This document shows positions 17,532-25,437 of a stretch of DNA of 64,000 bases, in pieces; position 1 is the first letter of the stretch, and each line of letters starts with the position of its first letter. The DNA is from Flavobacterium sp. N502540 (lineage in GTDB: Bacteria > Bacteroidota > Bacteroidia > Flavobacteriales > Flavobacteriaceae): contig NZ_CP110012.1 of NCBI RefSeq assembly GCF_025947365.1, positions 4,960,001 through 5,024,000 of the forward strand. The letters run 5' to 3'. The translations under genes were made by a program, and so were the position numbers. Under the pieces are notes generated by a model. That model ran no database searches. It saw only the letters and a list, made by a program, of their open reading frames with translations, and had not been told where the DNA came from.

Positions 17532-17637
17532 CTTTACTCTTTACTCTTTACTCTTTACTCTTTACTCTTTACTCTTTACTCTTTACTCTTTATTCTTTAC
17601 TCTTTATTCTTTACTCTTTATTCTTTACTCTTGACTC
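17532..17637. repeat. Tandem heptamer repeat (TTTACTC)n
   Basis: About 15 copies of a 7-bp unit, TTTACTC. In the second half units alternate between TTTACTC and TTTATTC, giving a 14-bp higher-order period. A related heptamer run (GTTTCAAGTTTCAAG) precedes it near 17478. It lies between convincing genes. Confidence 0.9.
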
Positions 17638-17762
17638 TAAAATCTAAAATCTTCCACTCTGTCCCAAATGCCCCTAAAATAGTCGTAAATGTGTAGTCCG
17701 TTCAAAAGATAAGAATTGTAAGTTTGTAATACATTAATTAACAACCTTTTAAAAACTATCCC

Positions 17763-18143
17763 ATGAAAAAAGCAAAAATTATCTTTTGGATCACTACTAC
17801 TATTATCTTTTTATTCGAAGGTGTAATGCCGGCCTTAACTTCTCAGACAGAATTAGCAAAAGAAGGAATCAGACATTTGGGCTATCCCGAGTATTTCGGA
17901 AATGCCTTAGTTGTCTTTAAAATTCTTGGTGTTTTAGTCCTGGTGATTCCTTCCATCCCAAAAAACATAAAAGAATGGGCATATGCGGGATTTGGTTTCG
18001 ACTTTATTTTTGCTTCCATCAGTCACGCTGCTGTAGACGGCATCAATTTCCAGGTCTTCTTTCCTTTAATCTTTTTAGTAATTCTGGCGATCTCTTACGT
18101 TTATTATCATAAAATAGAGCGTTATAAAAACATCGCTTTATAA
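17763..18143 (+). CDS. DoxX-like membrane protein
   Basis: 126 residues with four hydrophobic helices and the DoxX_2-type signature His-Leu-Gly-Tyr-Pro near residues 38-42, then Lys-Ile-Leu-Gly-Val-Leu. A TAAGTTTG promoter-like element lies upstream near 17717. A 70-aa gene follows after 9 bases. Function of this subgroup is unknown. Confidence 0.85.
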   Translation: MKKAKIIFWITTTIIFLFEGVMPALTSQTELAKEGIRHLGYPEYFGNALVVFKILGVLVLVIPSIPKNIKEWAYAGFGFDFIFASISHAAVDGINFQVFFPLIFLVILAISYVYYHKIERYKNIAL

Positions 18144-18152
18144 CCTCTCGAA

Positions 18153-18365
18153 ATGATGATAGAAGTTTATAAAACAAATGTTCAGGAAGTCGAGCAATCT
18201 CGACTGATTGTGGGGAAACTTCTGGAACATTTTCCAAACAGTCATATTAATTTTGATTTAGAGGACTGTGATAGAATTTTACGCGTTCATGCACCGTCAA
18301 TTTCAAATCAAAGAATAATAGAACTTCTTGATTCCTATGGCTATCATTGTGAAGTTCTTCTGTAA
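18153..18365 (+). CDS. Small ferredoxin-fold-like protein, 70 aa
   Basis: 70 residues, start ATG 9 bases after the DoxX-like gene. The pattern beta-alpha-beta-beta-alpha-beta (Ile-Glu-Val-Tyr-Lys-Thr-Asn-Val at the start, Ile-Asn-Phe-Asp-Leu-Glu-Asp-Cys-Asp-Arg-Ile-Leu-Arg-Val in the middle) resembles HMA copper-chaperone folds, but the metal-binding Cys-x-x-Cys is absent. Similar short proteins are frequent in Bacteroidota. Function unknown. Confidence 0.7.
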   Translation: MMIEVYKTNVQEVEQSRLIVGKLLEHFPNSHINFDLEDCDRILRVHAPSISNQRIIELLDSYGYHCEVLL

Positions 18366-18454
18366 GTCCTAAAAAACAACAACGATCTGATTTATAAAGT
18401 TTTATTGATAAAATTTGTAAATTTGAAATACTATCAACCTTCAAATCTAACCAA

Positions 18455-18832
18455 ATGAATTTACCGGCCGGACATCAGACCATAATGCCTTACTTGATTT
18501 TAAATGGCGCGTCACAATTTATAGAATTTACTCAAAAAGTCTTTGATGCAACAACTTCTTCCGATCATGTACTACGCGAAGACGGAACGGTTATGCATGC
18601 AGAAATTATCATTACCGGAAGTACTATCATGGTTACAGACGTAGTTGAAGACTGGTCAAGACAAACCGCTAACCTATTTGTTTATGTCCCGAATGTCGAT
18701 GAAACCTATAAAAAAGCATTAGAAAATGGTGCTACGAGCATAATGGGAGTCAGCGATAAAGAGTATGGCAGAACTTGCGGCGTTACCGATCCGTTTGGGA
18801 ATGTCTGGTGGATCACTACAATTCTTTCTTAA
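18455..18832 (+). CDS. VOC-family (PhnB-like glyoxalase) protein
   Basis: 125 residues. It has the PhnB-like layout: Pro-Tyr-Leu-Ile-Leu-Asn-Gly-Ala near the start, Met-His-Ala-Glu-Ile near 48, and Gly-Arg-Thr-Cys-Gly-Val-Thr-Asp-Pro-Phe-Gly-Asn-Val-Trp-Trp at the end. It may be a small dioxygenase, glyoxalase or binding protein. Followed closely by the DinB-like gene. Confidence 0.85.
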   Translation: MNLPAGHQTIMPYLILNGASQFIEFTQKVFDATTSSDHVLREDGTVMHAEIIITGSTIMVTDVVEDWSRQTANLFVYVPNVDETYKKALENGATSIMGVSDKEYGRTCGVTDPFGNVWWITTILS

Positions 18833-18847
18833 AAACAAAAAACACTT

Positions 18848-19354
18848 ATGAAAACGGAATTAAAACAAGACATTACCACTACTATTGGACAATTTTACGA
18901 TACGCTTTCTCTTTTTACGCAGAACGAAGTAAATCAAGTACCGTTTGAAGGAAGCTGGACTGGTGGACAGGTTGCCCGTCATATTATAAAATCGACCTCA
19001 GGACTACGTCAGGTTTGCGAGGCTAATACACAAAAACTCCCCGCTAACTACGACGAAAAAATTCCTCTAATCAAAGAGATATTTCTCAATTTCAGCACCA
19101 AATACAACTCCCCTGATTTTATATATCCCGAGGACCGCGAATATGACAAAACCGAGTTGCTTTCGAGTCTTCAAAGAATTGAAAAGGAAATGCAGGATAT
19201 TGCTGAAAATTATGATTTAACACTCACCTGTATGGATTTTGAAATACCAGGTATTGGAAATTTAACAATCTACGAGTTATTAAACTTCTGTGTCATGCAC
19301 TCCAAAAGACATTTAAATCAATTGAAAAACGTCTATAATGTTGTAAAAAACTAA
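18848..19354 (+). CDS. DinB-family metalloprotein
   Basis: 168 residues, four-helix-bundle DinB/YfiT type. The likely metal-binding histidines are His45 (Val-Ala-Arg-His), His151 and His155 (His-Ser-Lys-Arg-His-Leu). Members act as thiol transferases or are of unknown function. It sits 15 bases after the VOC gene and 2 bases before the next membrane protein gene, so these three are probably one operon. Confidence 0.85.
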   Translation: MKTELKQDITTTIGQFYDTLSLFTQNEVNQVPFEGSWTGGQVARHIIKSTSGLRQVCEANTQKLPANYDEKIPLIKEIFLNFSTKYNSPDFIYPEDREYDKTELLSSLQRIEKEMQDIAENYDLTLTCMDFEIPGIGNLTIYELLNFCVMHSKRHLNQLKNVYNVVKN

Positions 19355-19356
19355 AT

Positions 19357-19830
19357 ATGAGATCCAAAACCAAAACCATTTTAACCGCCTGGCTCGTTGC
19401 CGGGACATTAGACCTAACGGCTGCCATTACAATTTATGCTTTTATACTCCAAAAAACCACTGCAATAAAACTATTGCAATCTATTACAAGCGGCGTTTTT
19501 AAAAAAGAAGCCTATAGTGGAGGCTCATTAATGGCACTCTTCGGTATTGGATTCCATTACTTAATTGCACTAAGTTTCGCCTGGTTTTATTTTTTCATTT
19601 ATCCTTATCTGCCTTTTCTCAAAAAAAGTGCAATTGTTTCCGGATTCCTTTATGGAATTTTTGTGTGGATCATCATGAATTTAATTGTGCTGCCTATTAC
19701 CTTTCCTGTACTTCCCGAAAAACACTTAGATTTCCCGTTATTCCTTTCCATGTTGATTCTTATATTCTGCATCGGACTTCCTATTGCACTTATAACACGA
19801 AAATATTATAGTTTTCAGACGCAGTCTTAA
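19357..19830 (+). CDS. Uncharacterised four-helix membrane protein
   Basis: 157 residues with four hydrophobic segments (about 8-27, 60-80, 93-115, 127-146). It resembles small inner-membrane proteins of the YagU type, but I am not certain of the family. It begins 2 bases after the DinB-like stop. A strong terminator follows at 19856. Confidence 0.7.
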   Translation: MRSKTKTILTAWLVAGTLDLTAAITIYAFILQKTTAIKLLQSITSGVFKKEAYSGGSLMALFGIGFHYLIALSFAWFYFFIYPYLPFLKKSAIVSGFLYGIFVWIIMNLIVLPITFPVLPEKHLDFPLFLSMLILIFCIGLPIALITRKYYSFQTQS

Positions 19831-19855
19831 CGATAAACCTGAAACTCAAAACGTC

Positions 19856-19890
19856 AAAAATCCCTTTTCACACAAAGGGATTTTTTTATT
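19856..19890 (+). terminator. Rho-independent terminator
   Basis: AAAAATCCCTTT pairs with AAAGGGATTTTT across a short loop, then T run. Confidence 0.9.
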
Positions 19891-20085
19891 TCATAAAGCC
19901 CACACAACGTGAGTTTTACATATTATTTTATTGATCCAATGCTAATTATATAAACTTCAGAAAAAGTTATGTAAGATTTCTTCTGTAGTTTTCAAGTAAC
20001 TTTAATCTTTGATCATAAAGACGATAAGTGTCTTTTTAAGATTTACATTATTCCGTTTTCGATTTAATACTAAAAACCTATTATT

Positions 20086-20844
20086 TTGATTCTCTCTCTA
20101 AAAAATACTTTCACCGAAATAGGAAATGCAACTTTGTTTGCAAAGCAGTTTTTTAAGGAAGTTTTTGTTCCTCCTTATGAGGCCAAAGAGTTTGTAAAAC
20201 AATGTTATGTAATTGGATATAAGTCACTGCCTTTAGTAGCCATAACCGGTTTTATTATGGGATTGGTACTCACCCTTCAATCTCGTCCTACACTGGTCAA
20301 CTTTGGAGCGGAATCCTGGTTGCCCGGAATGGTAGCTCTTTCCTTAATAAGAGAAATTGCTCCCGTAATTACGGCTTTAATTTGTGCCGGAAAAATCTCC
20401 TCGGGAATTGGTGCCGAATTAGGCTCGATGAAAGTAACCGAACAAATTGATGCGATGGAAGTTTCGGCAATTAATCCTTACAACTATTTGGTCGTAACCA
20501 GAATTTTAGCCTGTACCTTAATGGTTCCCATTTTAGTCATTTTTGCAGATGCTGTGGGCATTATTGGTGGTTTTGTTGGAATTAATATTCACGGTGATGT
20601 TAATTTCTATCGCTATCTGACTCAAATTTTACAATCGCTGGAATATCTGGATCTGATTCCTGCAACCATTAAAACGTTCTTCTTCGGATTCTTTATTGGA
20701 ATGATTGGATGTTTTAAGGGATTTAATGCCTCTAATGGAACTGAAAGTGTGGGGAAAGCAGCAAATTCAGCAGTTGTAACGGCTTCGCTTACCATTTTTA
20801 TTCTCGATATGATTGCCGTTCAAATAACCGATTTATTCTTTTAA
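20086..20844 (+). CDS. mlaE: MlaE-type lipid ABC transporter permease
   Basis: 252 residues, the usual MlaE length, with five to six membrane helices and the family segment Leu-Ile-Arg-Glu-Ile-Ala-Pro-Val-Ile-Thr-Ala-Leu followed by Gly-Lys-Ile-Ser-Ser-Gly-Ile-Gly-Ala-Glu-Leu-Gly-Ser-Met. It forms the membrane core of the phospholipid trafficking complex that keeps the outer membrane asymmetric. No ATG exists at the N-terminus; an in-frame stop at 20071 limits the start to TTG at 20086 or a nearby ATT. mlaF follows after 2 bases. Confidence 0.93.
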   Translation: MILSLKNTFTEIGNATLFAKQFFKEVFVPPYEAKEFVKQCYVIGYKSLPLVAITGFIMGLVLTLQSRPTLVNFGAESWLPGMVALSLIREIAPVITALICAGKISSGIGAELGSMKVTEQIDAMEVSAINPYNYLVVTRILACTLMVPILVIFADAVGIIGGFVGINIHGDVNFYRYLTQILQSLEYLDLIPATIKTFFFGFFIGMIGCFKGFNASNGTESVGKAANSAVVTASLTIFILDMIAVQITDLFF

Positions 20845-20846
20845 AG

Positions 20847-21626
20847 ATGATTGAAGAAAAAGAAAATACAGCCCTTAAAACTAAAGCAGGAAGCAAAACT
20901 CCGATCATCGAGATCAGGGATTTGCATAAGACTTTTGGTGCAAACAATACTGTTCTGCAAGGTGTAAATCTAACGGTGAATAAAGGGGAAGATTTAGTGA
21001 TTCTTGGGCGTTCCGGTTCTGGAAAATCGGTCACCATAAAATGTATTGTGGGTTTAATCACACCCGATCAGGGCGAAATAAAAGTGTTTAACGAAAATGT
21101 ATTAAACCTGAAGAAATCTGAGCTAAATCAGATAAGGGTTCGAATTGGATTTTTATTTCAAAGTGGTGCACTATATGACTCAATGTCGGTACGAGAAAAT
21201 CTGGCTTTCACTTTACAAAAACACAAACAGAACTTAACTCCTGAAGAAGTTGAAACTGAAGTCATGGAAGCTTTAGAGAATGTTGGTTTGGGGGATGTGA
21301 TCGATAAAATGCCGTCTGAACTATCAGGGGGAATGCAAAAAAGAATTGGTCTGGCCAGAACTTTAATCTTAAAACCGGAAATTATCTTATACGACGAACC
21401 CACAACGGGATTAGACACCATAACCTCGCGTGAGATCAGCGAATTAATTCTCGATATCAAACACAAGCGTAAAACAACTTCCATCATTATTACTCACGAT
21501 ATGGCTTGCGCAAAACTCACTGCCGACCGAATTATGGTTCTAAAAGATGGAACAATACATGCCGAAGGAACTTATGAAGAACTGGAAAAAGACGAGGACG
21601 AATGGGTACGCTCTTTTTTCAAATAA
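20847..21626 (+). CDS. mlaF: MlaF-type ABC transporter ATPase
   Basis: 259 residues. Walker A Gly-Arg-Ser-Gly-Ser-Gly-Lys-Ser (54-61), Q-loop near 105, signature Leu-Ser-Gly-Gly-Met (159-163), Walker B Ile-Leu-Tyr-Asp-Glu-Pro (180-185) and a switch His near 216 are all present. It powers lipid transport by MlaE. It starts 2 bases after mlaE and is followed after 27 bases by the MCE-domain gene. Confidence 0.95.
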   Translation: MIEEKENTALKTKAGSKTPIIEIRDLHKTFGANNTVLQGVNLTVNKGEDLVILGRSGSGKSVTIKCIVGLITPDQGEIKVFNENVLNLKKSELNQIRVRIGFLFQSGALYDSMSVRENLAFTLQKHKQNLTPEEVETEVMEALENVGLGDVIDKMPSELSGGMQKRIGLARTLILKPEIILYDEPTTGLDTITSREISELILDIKHKRKTTSIIITHDMACAKLTADRIMVLKDGTIHAEGTYEELEKDEDEWVRSFFK

Positions 21627-21653
21627 AACAAAATAAATAAAATAGTAGAAATC

Positions 21654-22481
21654 ATGGATAGACAATCTGGATATACCTGGAAATTGGGAATGTTTGTAGC
21701 AATTGGATTGTTACTTTTTATAATAGCCATTTACTTTATAGGGAAACAAAAGAACCTCTTTGGTTCCACCTTTCACATCAGCTCCCGATTTAAAACTGTG
21801 AGCGGTTTGGAAGTGGGCAATAATGTACGTTTTTCAGGAATTAACATTGGTACGGTCGAAGAAATCAGACTGATTAATGATTCGTCTGTCGTGGTTTTAA
21901 TGGTGATTAAAGACGATGTTAGAAAATTCATCAAAACAGACGCTCGTGCCAGCATTGGTTCTGACGGATTGATGGGCGACAAGGTTCTCACTATTTCTCC
22001 CGGCATAAAATCACAAAAAATAATCGAAAACAACGGAGCCATTGCTTCAATTGACGGAATAGAAATGCAGGACATCATGAAAAGTGTCAAAAAAAGCGTT
22101 GATAATGTTGGAGTCATTTCTGATGAACTTGCCACTTTTAGTCATAGTATGAATAACGGAAACGGTGCCCTGGCACGATTAGTCCGCGATGATAAAATGG
22201 CCAATAGCGTTTCGAATACCCTTTCGAATCTGGAAAGCGGTACCAAAGGTTTTAGTGATAATATGGAAGCTGCCAAAAATAACTTTCTGCTGAGAGGTTA
22301 TTTCAGGAAAAAAGAGAAAGAAAAGGAAAAACAGAAAGAAGAAGCTAAAGAGAAAAAAGAAGAACAACAGGAAAAAATCAATAAAGAAAAAGAGGAAAAA
22401 GCCAAAGAAGAAAAACAAAAACAGGAAAAACAAAAAGAAGAAGACGCTAAAAAGGCATCCTCCGGAAAAGATAAACCATAG
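21654..22481 (+). CDS. mlaD: MlaD-type MCE-domain protein with long charged tail
   Basis: 275 residues. One N-terminal membrane helix (about 12-30), then an MCE domain (Phe-Lys-Thr-Val-Ser-Gly-Leu-Glu-Val-Gly-Asn-Asn-Val-Arg-Phe-Ser-Gly near 45-61). MlaD-type proteins form a hexameric ring that carries lipid between the membranes. After about residue 215 the protein is almost only Lys, Glu and Gln, which is longer and more charged than in typical MlaD. No MlaB/MlaC genes lie nearby. Confidence 0.9.
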   Translation: MDRQSGYTWKLGMFVAIGLLLFIIAIYFIGKQKNLFGSTFHISSRFKTVSGLEVGNNVRFSGINIGTVEEIRLINDSSVVVLMVIKDDVRKFIKTDARASIGSDGLMGDKVLTISPGIKSQKIIENNGAIASIDGIEMQDIMKSVKKSVDNVGVISDELATFSHSMNNGNGALARLVRDDKMANSVSNTLSNLESGTKGFSDNMEAAKNNFLLRGYFRKKEKEKEKQKEEAKEKKEEQQEKINKEKEEKAKEEKQKQEKQKEEDAKKASSGKDKP

Positions 22482-22612
22482 ACAAACTTCAAAAAAAAAG
22501 AAAGCAAAACACAAGCTGTAATCCAAATTAATTTGACTTCAAAGTTTTAATGAAACTCTTTAAAAGTAACTTTTAAAATCTTTACTTTACTGCTTTACAA
22601 AAACAGTACTTC

Positions 22613-23128
22613 ATGAAAAGTTTTTCTTTCCCGCCCATATCCAACAAAGATGCTGTTATTCTGATTTTGGGCACCATGCCCGGAACCAAATCATTGGAAC
22701 TGAATCAATATTACGGTCACAATCAGAATAATTTCTGGAAATTTATGTTCGTTATTTTGAAAGAGGATCTCTCTGCTGATTATGAAACCCGAAAAGCTTT
22801 GCTGCAAAAAAATAACATTGCGGTGTGGGATGTGTTACAGCATTGTGACAGAATAGGGAGTTTGGACAGTGCTATTAAAAATGAAACCCCTAACGATTTT
22901 GAAACCTTTTTAGAAGAACATCCCAATATCACAACCATTCTTTTTAACGGACAAAAAGCAGCGGCATTCTTTAAAAAATATGTCCAACTGAAAAAAAAAT
23001 ATCACTTGATTACATTACCCTCAACAAGTCCGGCAAATGCGGGTAAAAGCTATGAATCTAAACTTCAGGAGTGGAAAATTTCCGTTGATCCACATCATAA
23101 TAATACCTCGACACGTCACACAGATTAA
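22613..23128 (+). CDS. Hypoxanthine/uracil-DNA glycosylase family protein
   Basis: 171 residues of the UDG superfamily, family 6 (hypoxanthine-DNA glycosylase) type. Motif 1 Gly-Thr-Met-Pro-Gly-Thr-Lys-Ser-Leu (20-28) and Gln-Tyr-Tyr-Gly-His-Asn-Gln-Asn-Asn-Phe-Trp, and the late motif Leu-Pro-Ser-Thr-Ser-Pro-Ala-Asn-Ala near 140. It would remove deaminated bases from DNA. The last ~12 residues are a His/Asn/Thr-rich tail of no known role. Confidence 0.85.
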   Translation: MKSFSFPPISNKDAVILILGTMPGTKSLELNQYYGHNQNNFWKFMFVILKEDLSADYETRKALLQKNNIAVWDVLQHCDRIGSLDSAIKNETPNDFETFLEEHPNITTILFNGQKAAAFFKKYVQLKKKYHLITLPSTSPANAGKSYESKLQEWKISVDPHHNNTSTRHTD

Positions 23129-23244
23129 TTTTTTTTAATACATTTAAGTTGTAAAAAACATTGATTGCGTTATTTTTTCTTTGAATAAGCTATTCTCTTC
23201 CGGAGTAGCCTTGTTACTTAATCGGAAACCAAAACGATATCATT

Positions 23245-23679
23245 ATGAAAATCCAAACTTACTACAATCATGTTCGGTTTTATAGCCCACATCATTTTGT
23301 TTATTATCCGGTTTTAGCACTATTCTTAGGCTGCAGTATTTACTTTGCCTGTACTACCCAAAATACACTTATTTGGTCTTTTATAAGTGTTTGTTTTCTA
23401 TTTCTGTTTTTTCTCGCCTATATGCTGCGCCAGCATTACGCCCTGACGCTTCAAAACCGAATTGTGAGGCTCGAACTTCGTTATCGTTATTTGAGCCTTA
23501 CCGGAAAAAGGCTTGAAGAATTCGAGTACAAACTAACCGACGATCAGATTTTTGCTTTGAGATTTGCTCCAGATAACGAAATCCTACCGCTTTTGGAAGA
23601 TGCTCTTAAAAATAACCTTACCGGAGACGCTATAAAAAAAGCCATCGTGCACTGGAGAGCAGATTACAACAGGGTATAA
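23245..23679 (+). CDS. DUF6526-family membrane protein
   Basis: 144 residues with the family opening (Tyr-Tyr-Asn-His-Val-Arg-Phe-Tyr-Ser-Pro-His-His-Phe-Val-Tyr-Tyr-Pro) and two hydrophobic helices (about 22-35, 43-60) followed by a cytoplasmic helical tail. This matches what I remember of DUF6526. Function unknown. It ends 25 bases before the converging gene at 23705. Confidence 0.8.
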   Translation: MKIQTYYNHVRFYSPHHFVYYPVLALFLGCSIYFACTTQNTLIWSFISVCFLFLFFLAYMLRQHYALTLQNRIVRLELRYRYLSLTGKRLEEFEYKLTDDQIFALRFAPDNEILPLLEDALKNNLTGDAIKKAIVHWRADYNRV

Positions 23680-23704
23680 AAACAATGGAGAGGATAATCT
23701 TTCC

Positions 23705-24874
23705 CTAACTTCTATTTCTGCGATTAAACAAAACATACACTAAAAAAAGAATCAGCCAAACGCTTGCAATCACGCCAAAATACATCCCAATAATTGACGG
23801 ATGTAAATAGTTGGATTCGTAAAACAACTTATCAAAAGTGATAAACTTCTCCATCAGTGCTTTTCGGTCAAAGCTGTTTCGAATTGTATTGAGTACTTCA
23901 TCGCGATGTTCTCTAAAATAAAATGCATCTGCGACAAGTTTTTTGGGAACAATACTACTCTCGATTTTATACTTTTTTAAAAGAGTATCCAGCTTCTGAA
24001 AATTCAACTGCAACGAGTCTTTACTGTATTTGTAGAGCAATTTATAACGTTGTACAGCGGCATCGTACTGTTGTTTTTCTGCTGCAATTCCTTCTACCGG
24101 TTTAAACAATGATTTATTTTCGAGAAAAATACAAATGCTATCGTCGTATTGAGGCTGTACCTCAACACCTCTGAATAGGATCTCTGCACTGTCTTTAATC
24201 ACTTTTTTGGCTATAATTCGCTTCGAAAGTTCTTTTTTATCTAAACCAATTTCGTCCAGAATCTTACTGGTTACGATCGAGGCTTTATCTAAATCGGTTG
24301 TAAGCACTTTCAAAGTATCGATGCTGTAATACGTGCTCTCTGTGTTGTAATAACCATTTGCTATTAAAACGCTATCCACTACCTCCGTGACAGGATAGGG
24401 TTTTGGATATAAGATATTAACCGGATTAAACAACTTTTCAGAACTGTAAGAAGTATAATTGTATAAAAACGGATTTAAAACATTCAGTAAAGTTTTGTCT
24501 TTGTTGAAATTAACTTCCGGAAGTTCGCTCCTTAATTTGGCATTCAATCCAAAGCTATAACTGATGAAAAATGAAAAACTCAGAAAACAAATCAGCAGTA
24601 ATACCAAACCGGTTTTAAGCAGATTGGTCAAAGAATAGGTATATCGGGAATGATATCTAACCAAAAATATCAGGAAGAAAAATAAAAACAAACCGCTGAT
24701 GAAAAAATGGGAAATGGAAACATCATCATAAAATTTAAATCTGTAAAATTCAAAATAGGAATTGATATTGGCAATGCCTTTAAAGGTAAAAAAACCATAT
24801 AAAAAATACCCTAAATGAATGAACAGCAGTACCAAAAAAGACTTTACAAAGAATTGCTTTAATTTTTTTTCCAT
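23705..24874 (-). CDS. Hypothetical multi-span membrane protein
   Basis: 389 residues from the ATG at 24874 (Met-Glu-Lys-Lys-Leu-Lys-Gln); the frame reaches 24910, but that start lacks support. Three N-terminal membrane helices, a soluble region of about 230 residues probably outside the cytoplasm, and a last helix near the C-terminus followed by Arg-Arg-Asn-Arg. No recognised domain. Confidence 0.7.
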   Translation of the reverse strand: MEKKLKQFFVKSFLVLLFIHLGYFLYGFFTFKGIANINSYFEFYRFKFYDDVSISHFFISGLFLFFFLIFLVRYHSRYTYSLTNLLKTGLVLLLICFLSFSFFISYSFGLNAKLRSELPEVNFNKDKTLLNVLNPFLYNYTSYSSEKLFNPVNILYPKPYPVTEVVDSVLIANGYYNTESTYYSIDTLKVLTTDLDKASIVTSKILDEIGLDKKELSKRIIAKKVIKDSAEILFRGVEVQPQYDDSICIFLENKSLFKPVEGIAAEKQQYDAAVQRYKLLYKYSKDSLQLNFQKLDTLLKKYKIESSIVPKKLVADAFYFREHRDEVLNTIRNSFDRKALMEKFITFDKLFYESNYLHPSIIGMYFGVIASVWLILFLVYVLFNRRNRS

Positions 24875-25150
24875 TTTATATTTTGAGAATTTACTCTCAA
24901 ATATAGCCAATCTGATTTAAAAATGAAATTTTCAAACCCTCTTGAGGAAAATTCTCCAAATCAGAATTAGTCCTTTTTCCAGATTCCAATACCATTAAAA
25001 CTGATACAAATTCAATGCAAAAGACAACATACACAATTGATAATCAAATACATTAACACAAAGTAAAATTAAATAAAACTGAATTGAGTGATTATTTCTC
25101 ATTTACTTTAAATATTATATTTTTATCACTTAGGATGATAGATACCTGAA

Positions 25151-25303
25151 TTTTTTCGCCACGAATGCACGAATTATTTGAAATACAAATTCGTGCATTC
25201 GTGGCAATTATTTATACTATTCAGAAGTTTCCAATTGCAGTACATCTTCCTGGTAATGTTTACTAAGTGAGAATAATTGCTCGGCAAAAATCATAATCGC
25301 GAG
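25151..25303. repeat. Duplicated segment: inverted repeat plus 3' gene end
   Basis: About 150 bases are repeated 221 bases further on (from 25372), with about 93% identity. The left part is an inverted repeat, CGCCACGAATGCACGAATT / AATTCGTGCATTCGTGGC; the right part is the last ~85 bases of the sterol-desaturase gene. The rest of 24875-25150 and 25304-25371 holds nothing recognisable. Confidence 0.85.
25217..25300 (-). pseudogene. Duplicate C-terminal fragment of sterol-desaturase gene
   Basis: On the minus strand this matches the last ~27 codons of the gene at 25438-26661, including the stop (TAG at 25217-25219 against 25438-25440) and the ending Gln-Leu-Glu-Thr-Ser-Glu. It has no start and breaks off near 25300, so it is a relic of a partial tandem duplication. 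Confidence 0.8.
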
Positions 25304-25371
25304 GCACCGAAAAATTAAGATTCTAAAAGGTTTCAAGGTTATAAGTTTGCTACAAATAACAAACGTCCGTG

Positions 25372-25437
25372 TTTTTTCGCCACGAATACACGAATTATTT
25401 GAAATACAAATTCGTGCATTCGTGGCGATTATTTATA
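25372..25437. repeat. Second copy of inverted repeat next to gene 3' end
   Basis: Inverted repeat CGCCACGAATACACGAATT / AATTCGTGCATTCGTGGCG immediately after the stop of the sterol-desaturase gene. It may act as a terminator-like hairpin, and marks the edge of the duplication. Confidence 0.75.

Noticed and set aside
17532..17637. CRISPR array
   Set aside because: Units are 7 bp without spacers; no cas genes are present in the window.
22179..22526. Phe-rich minus-strand frames opposite mlaD
   Set aside because: They are shadows of the Lys/Glu-rich tail; the low-complexity Phe/Leu content has no gene features.
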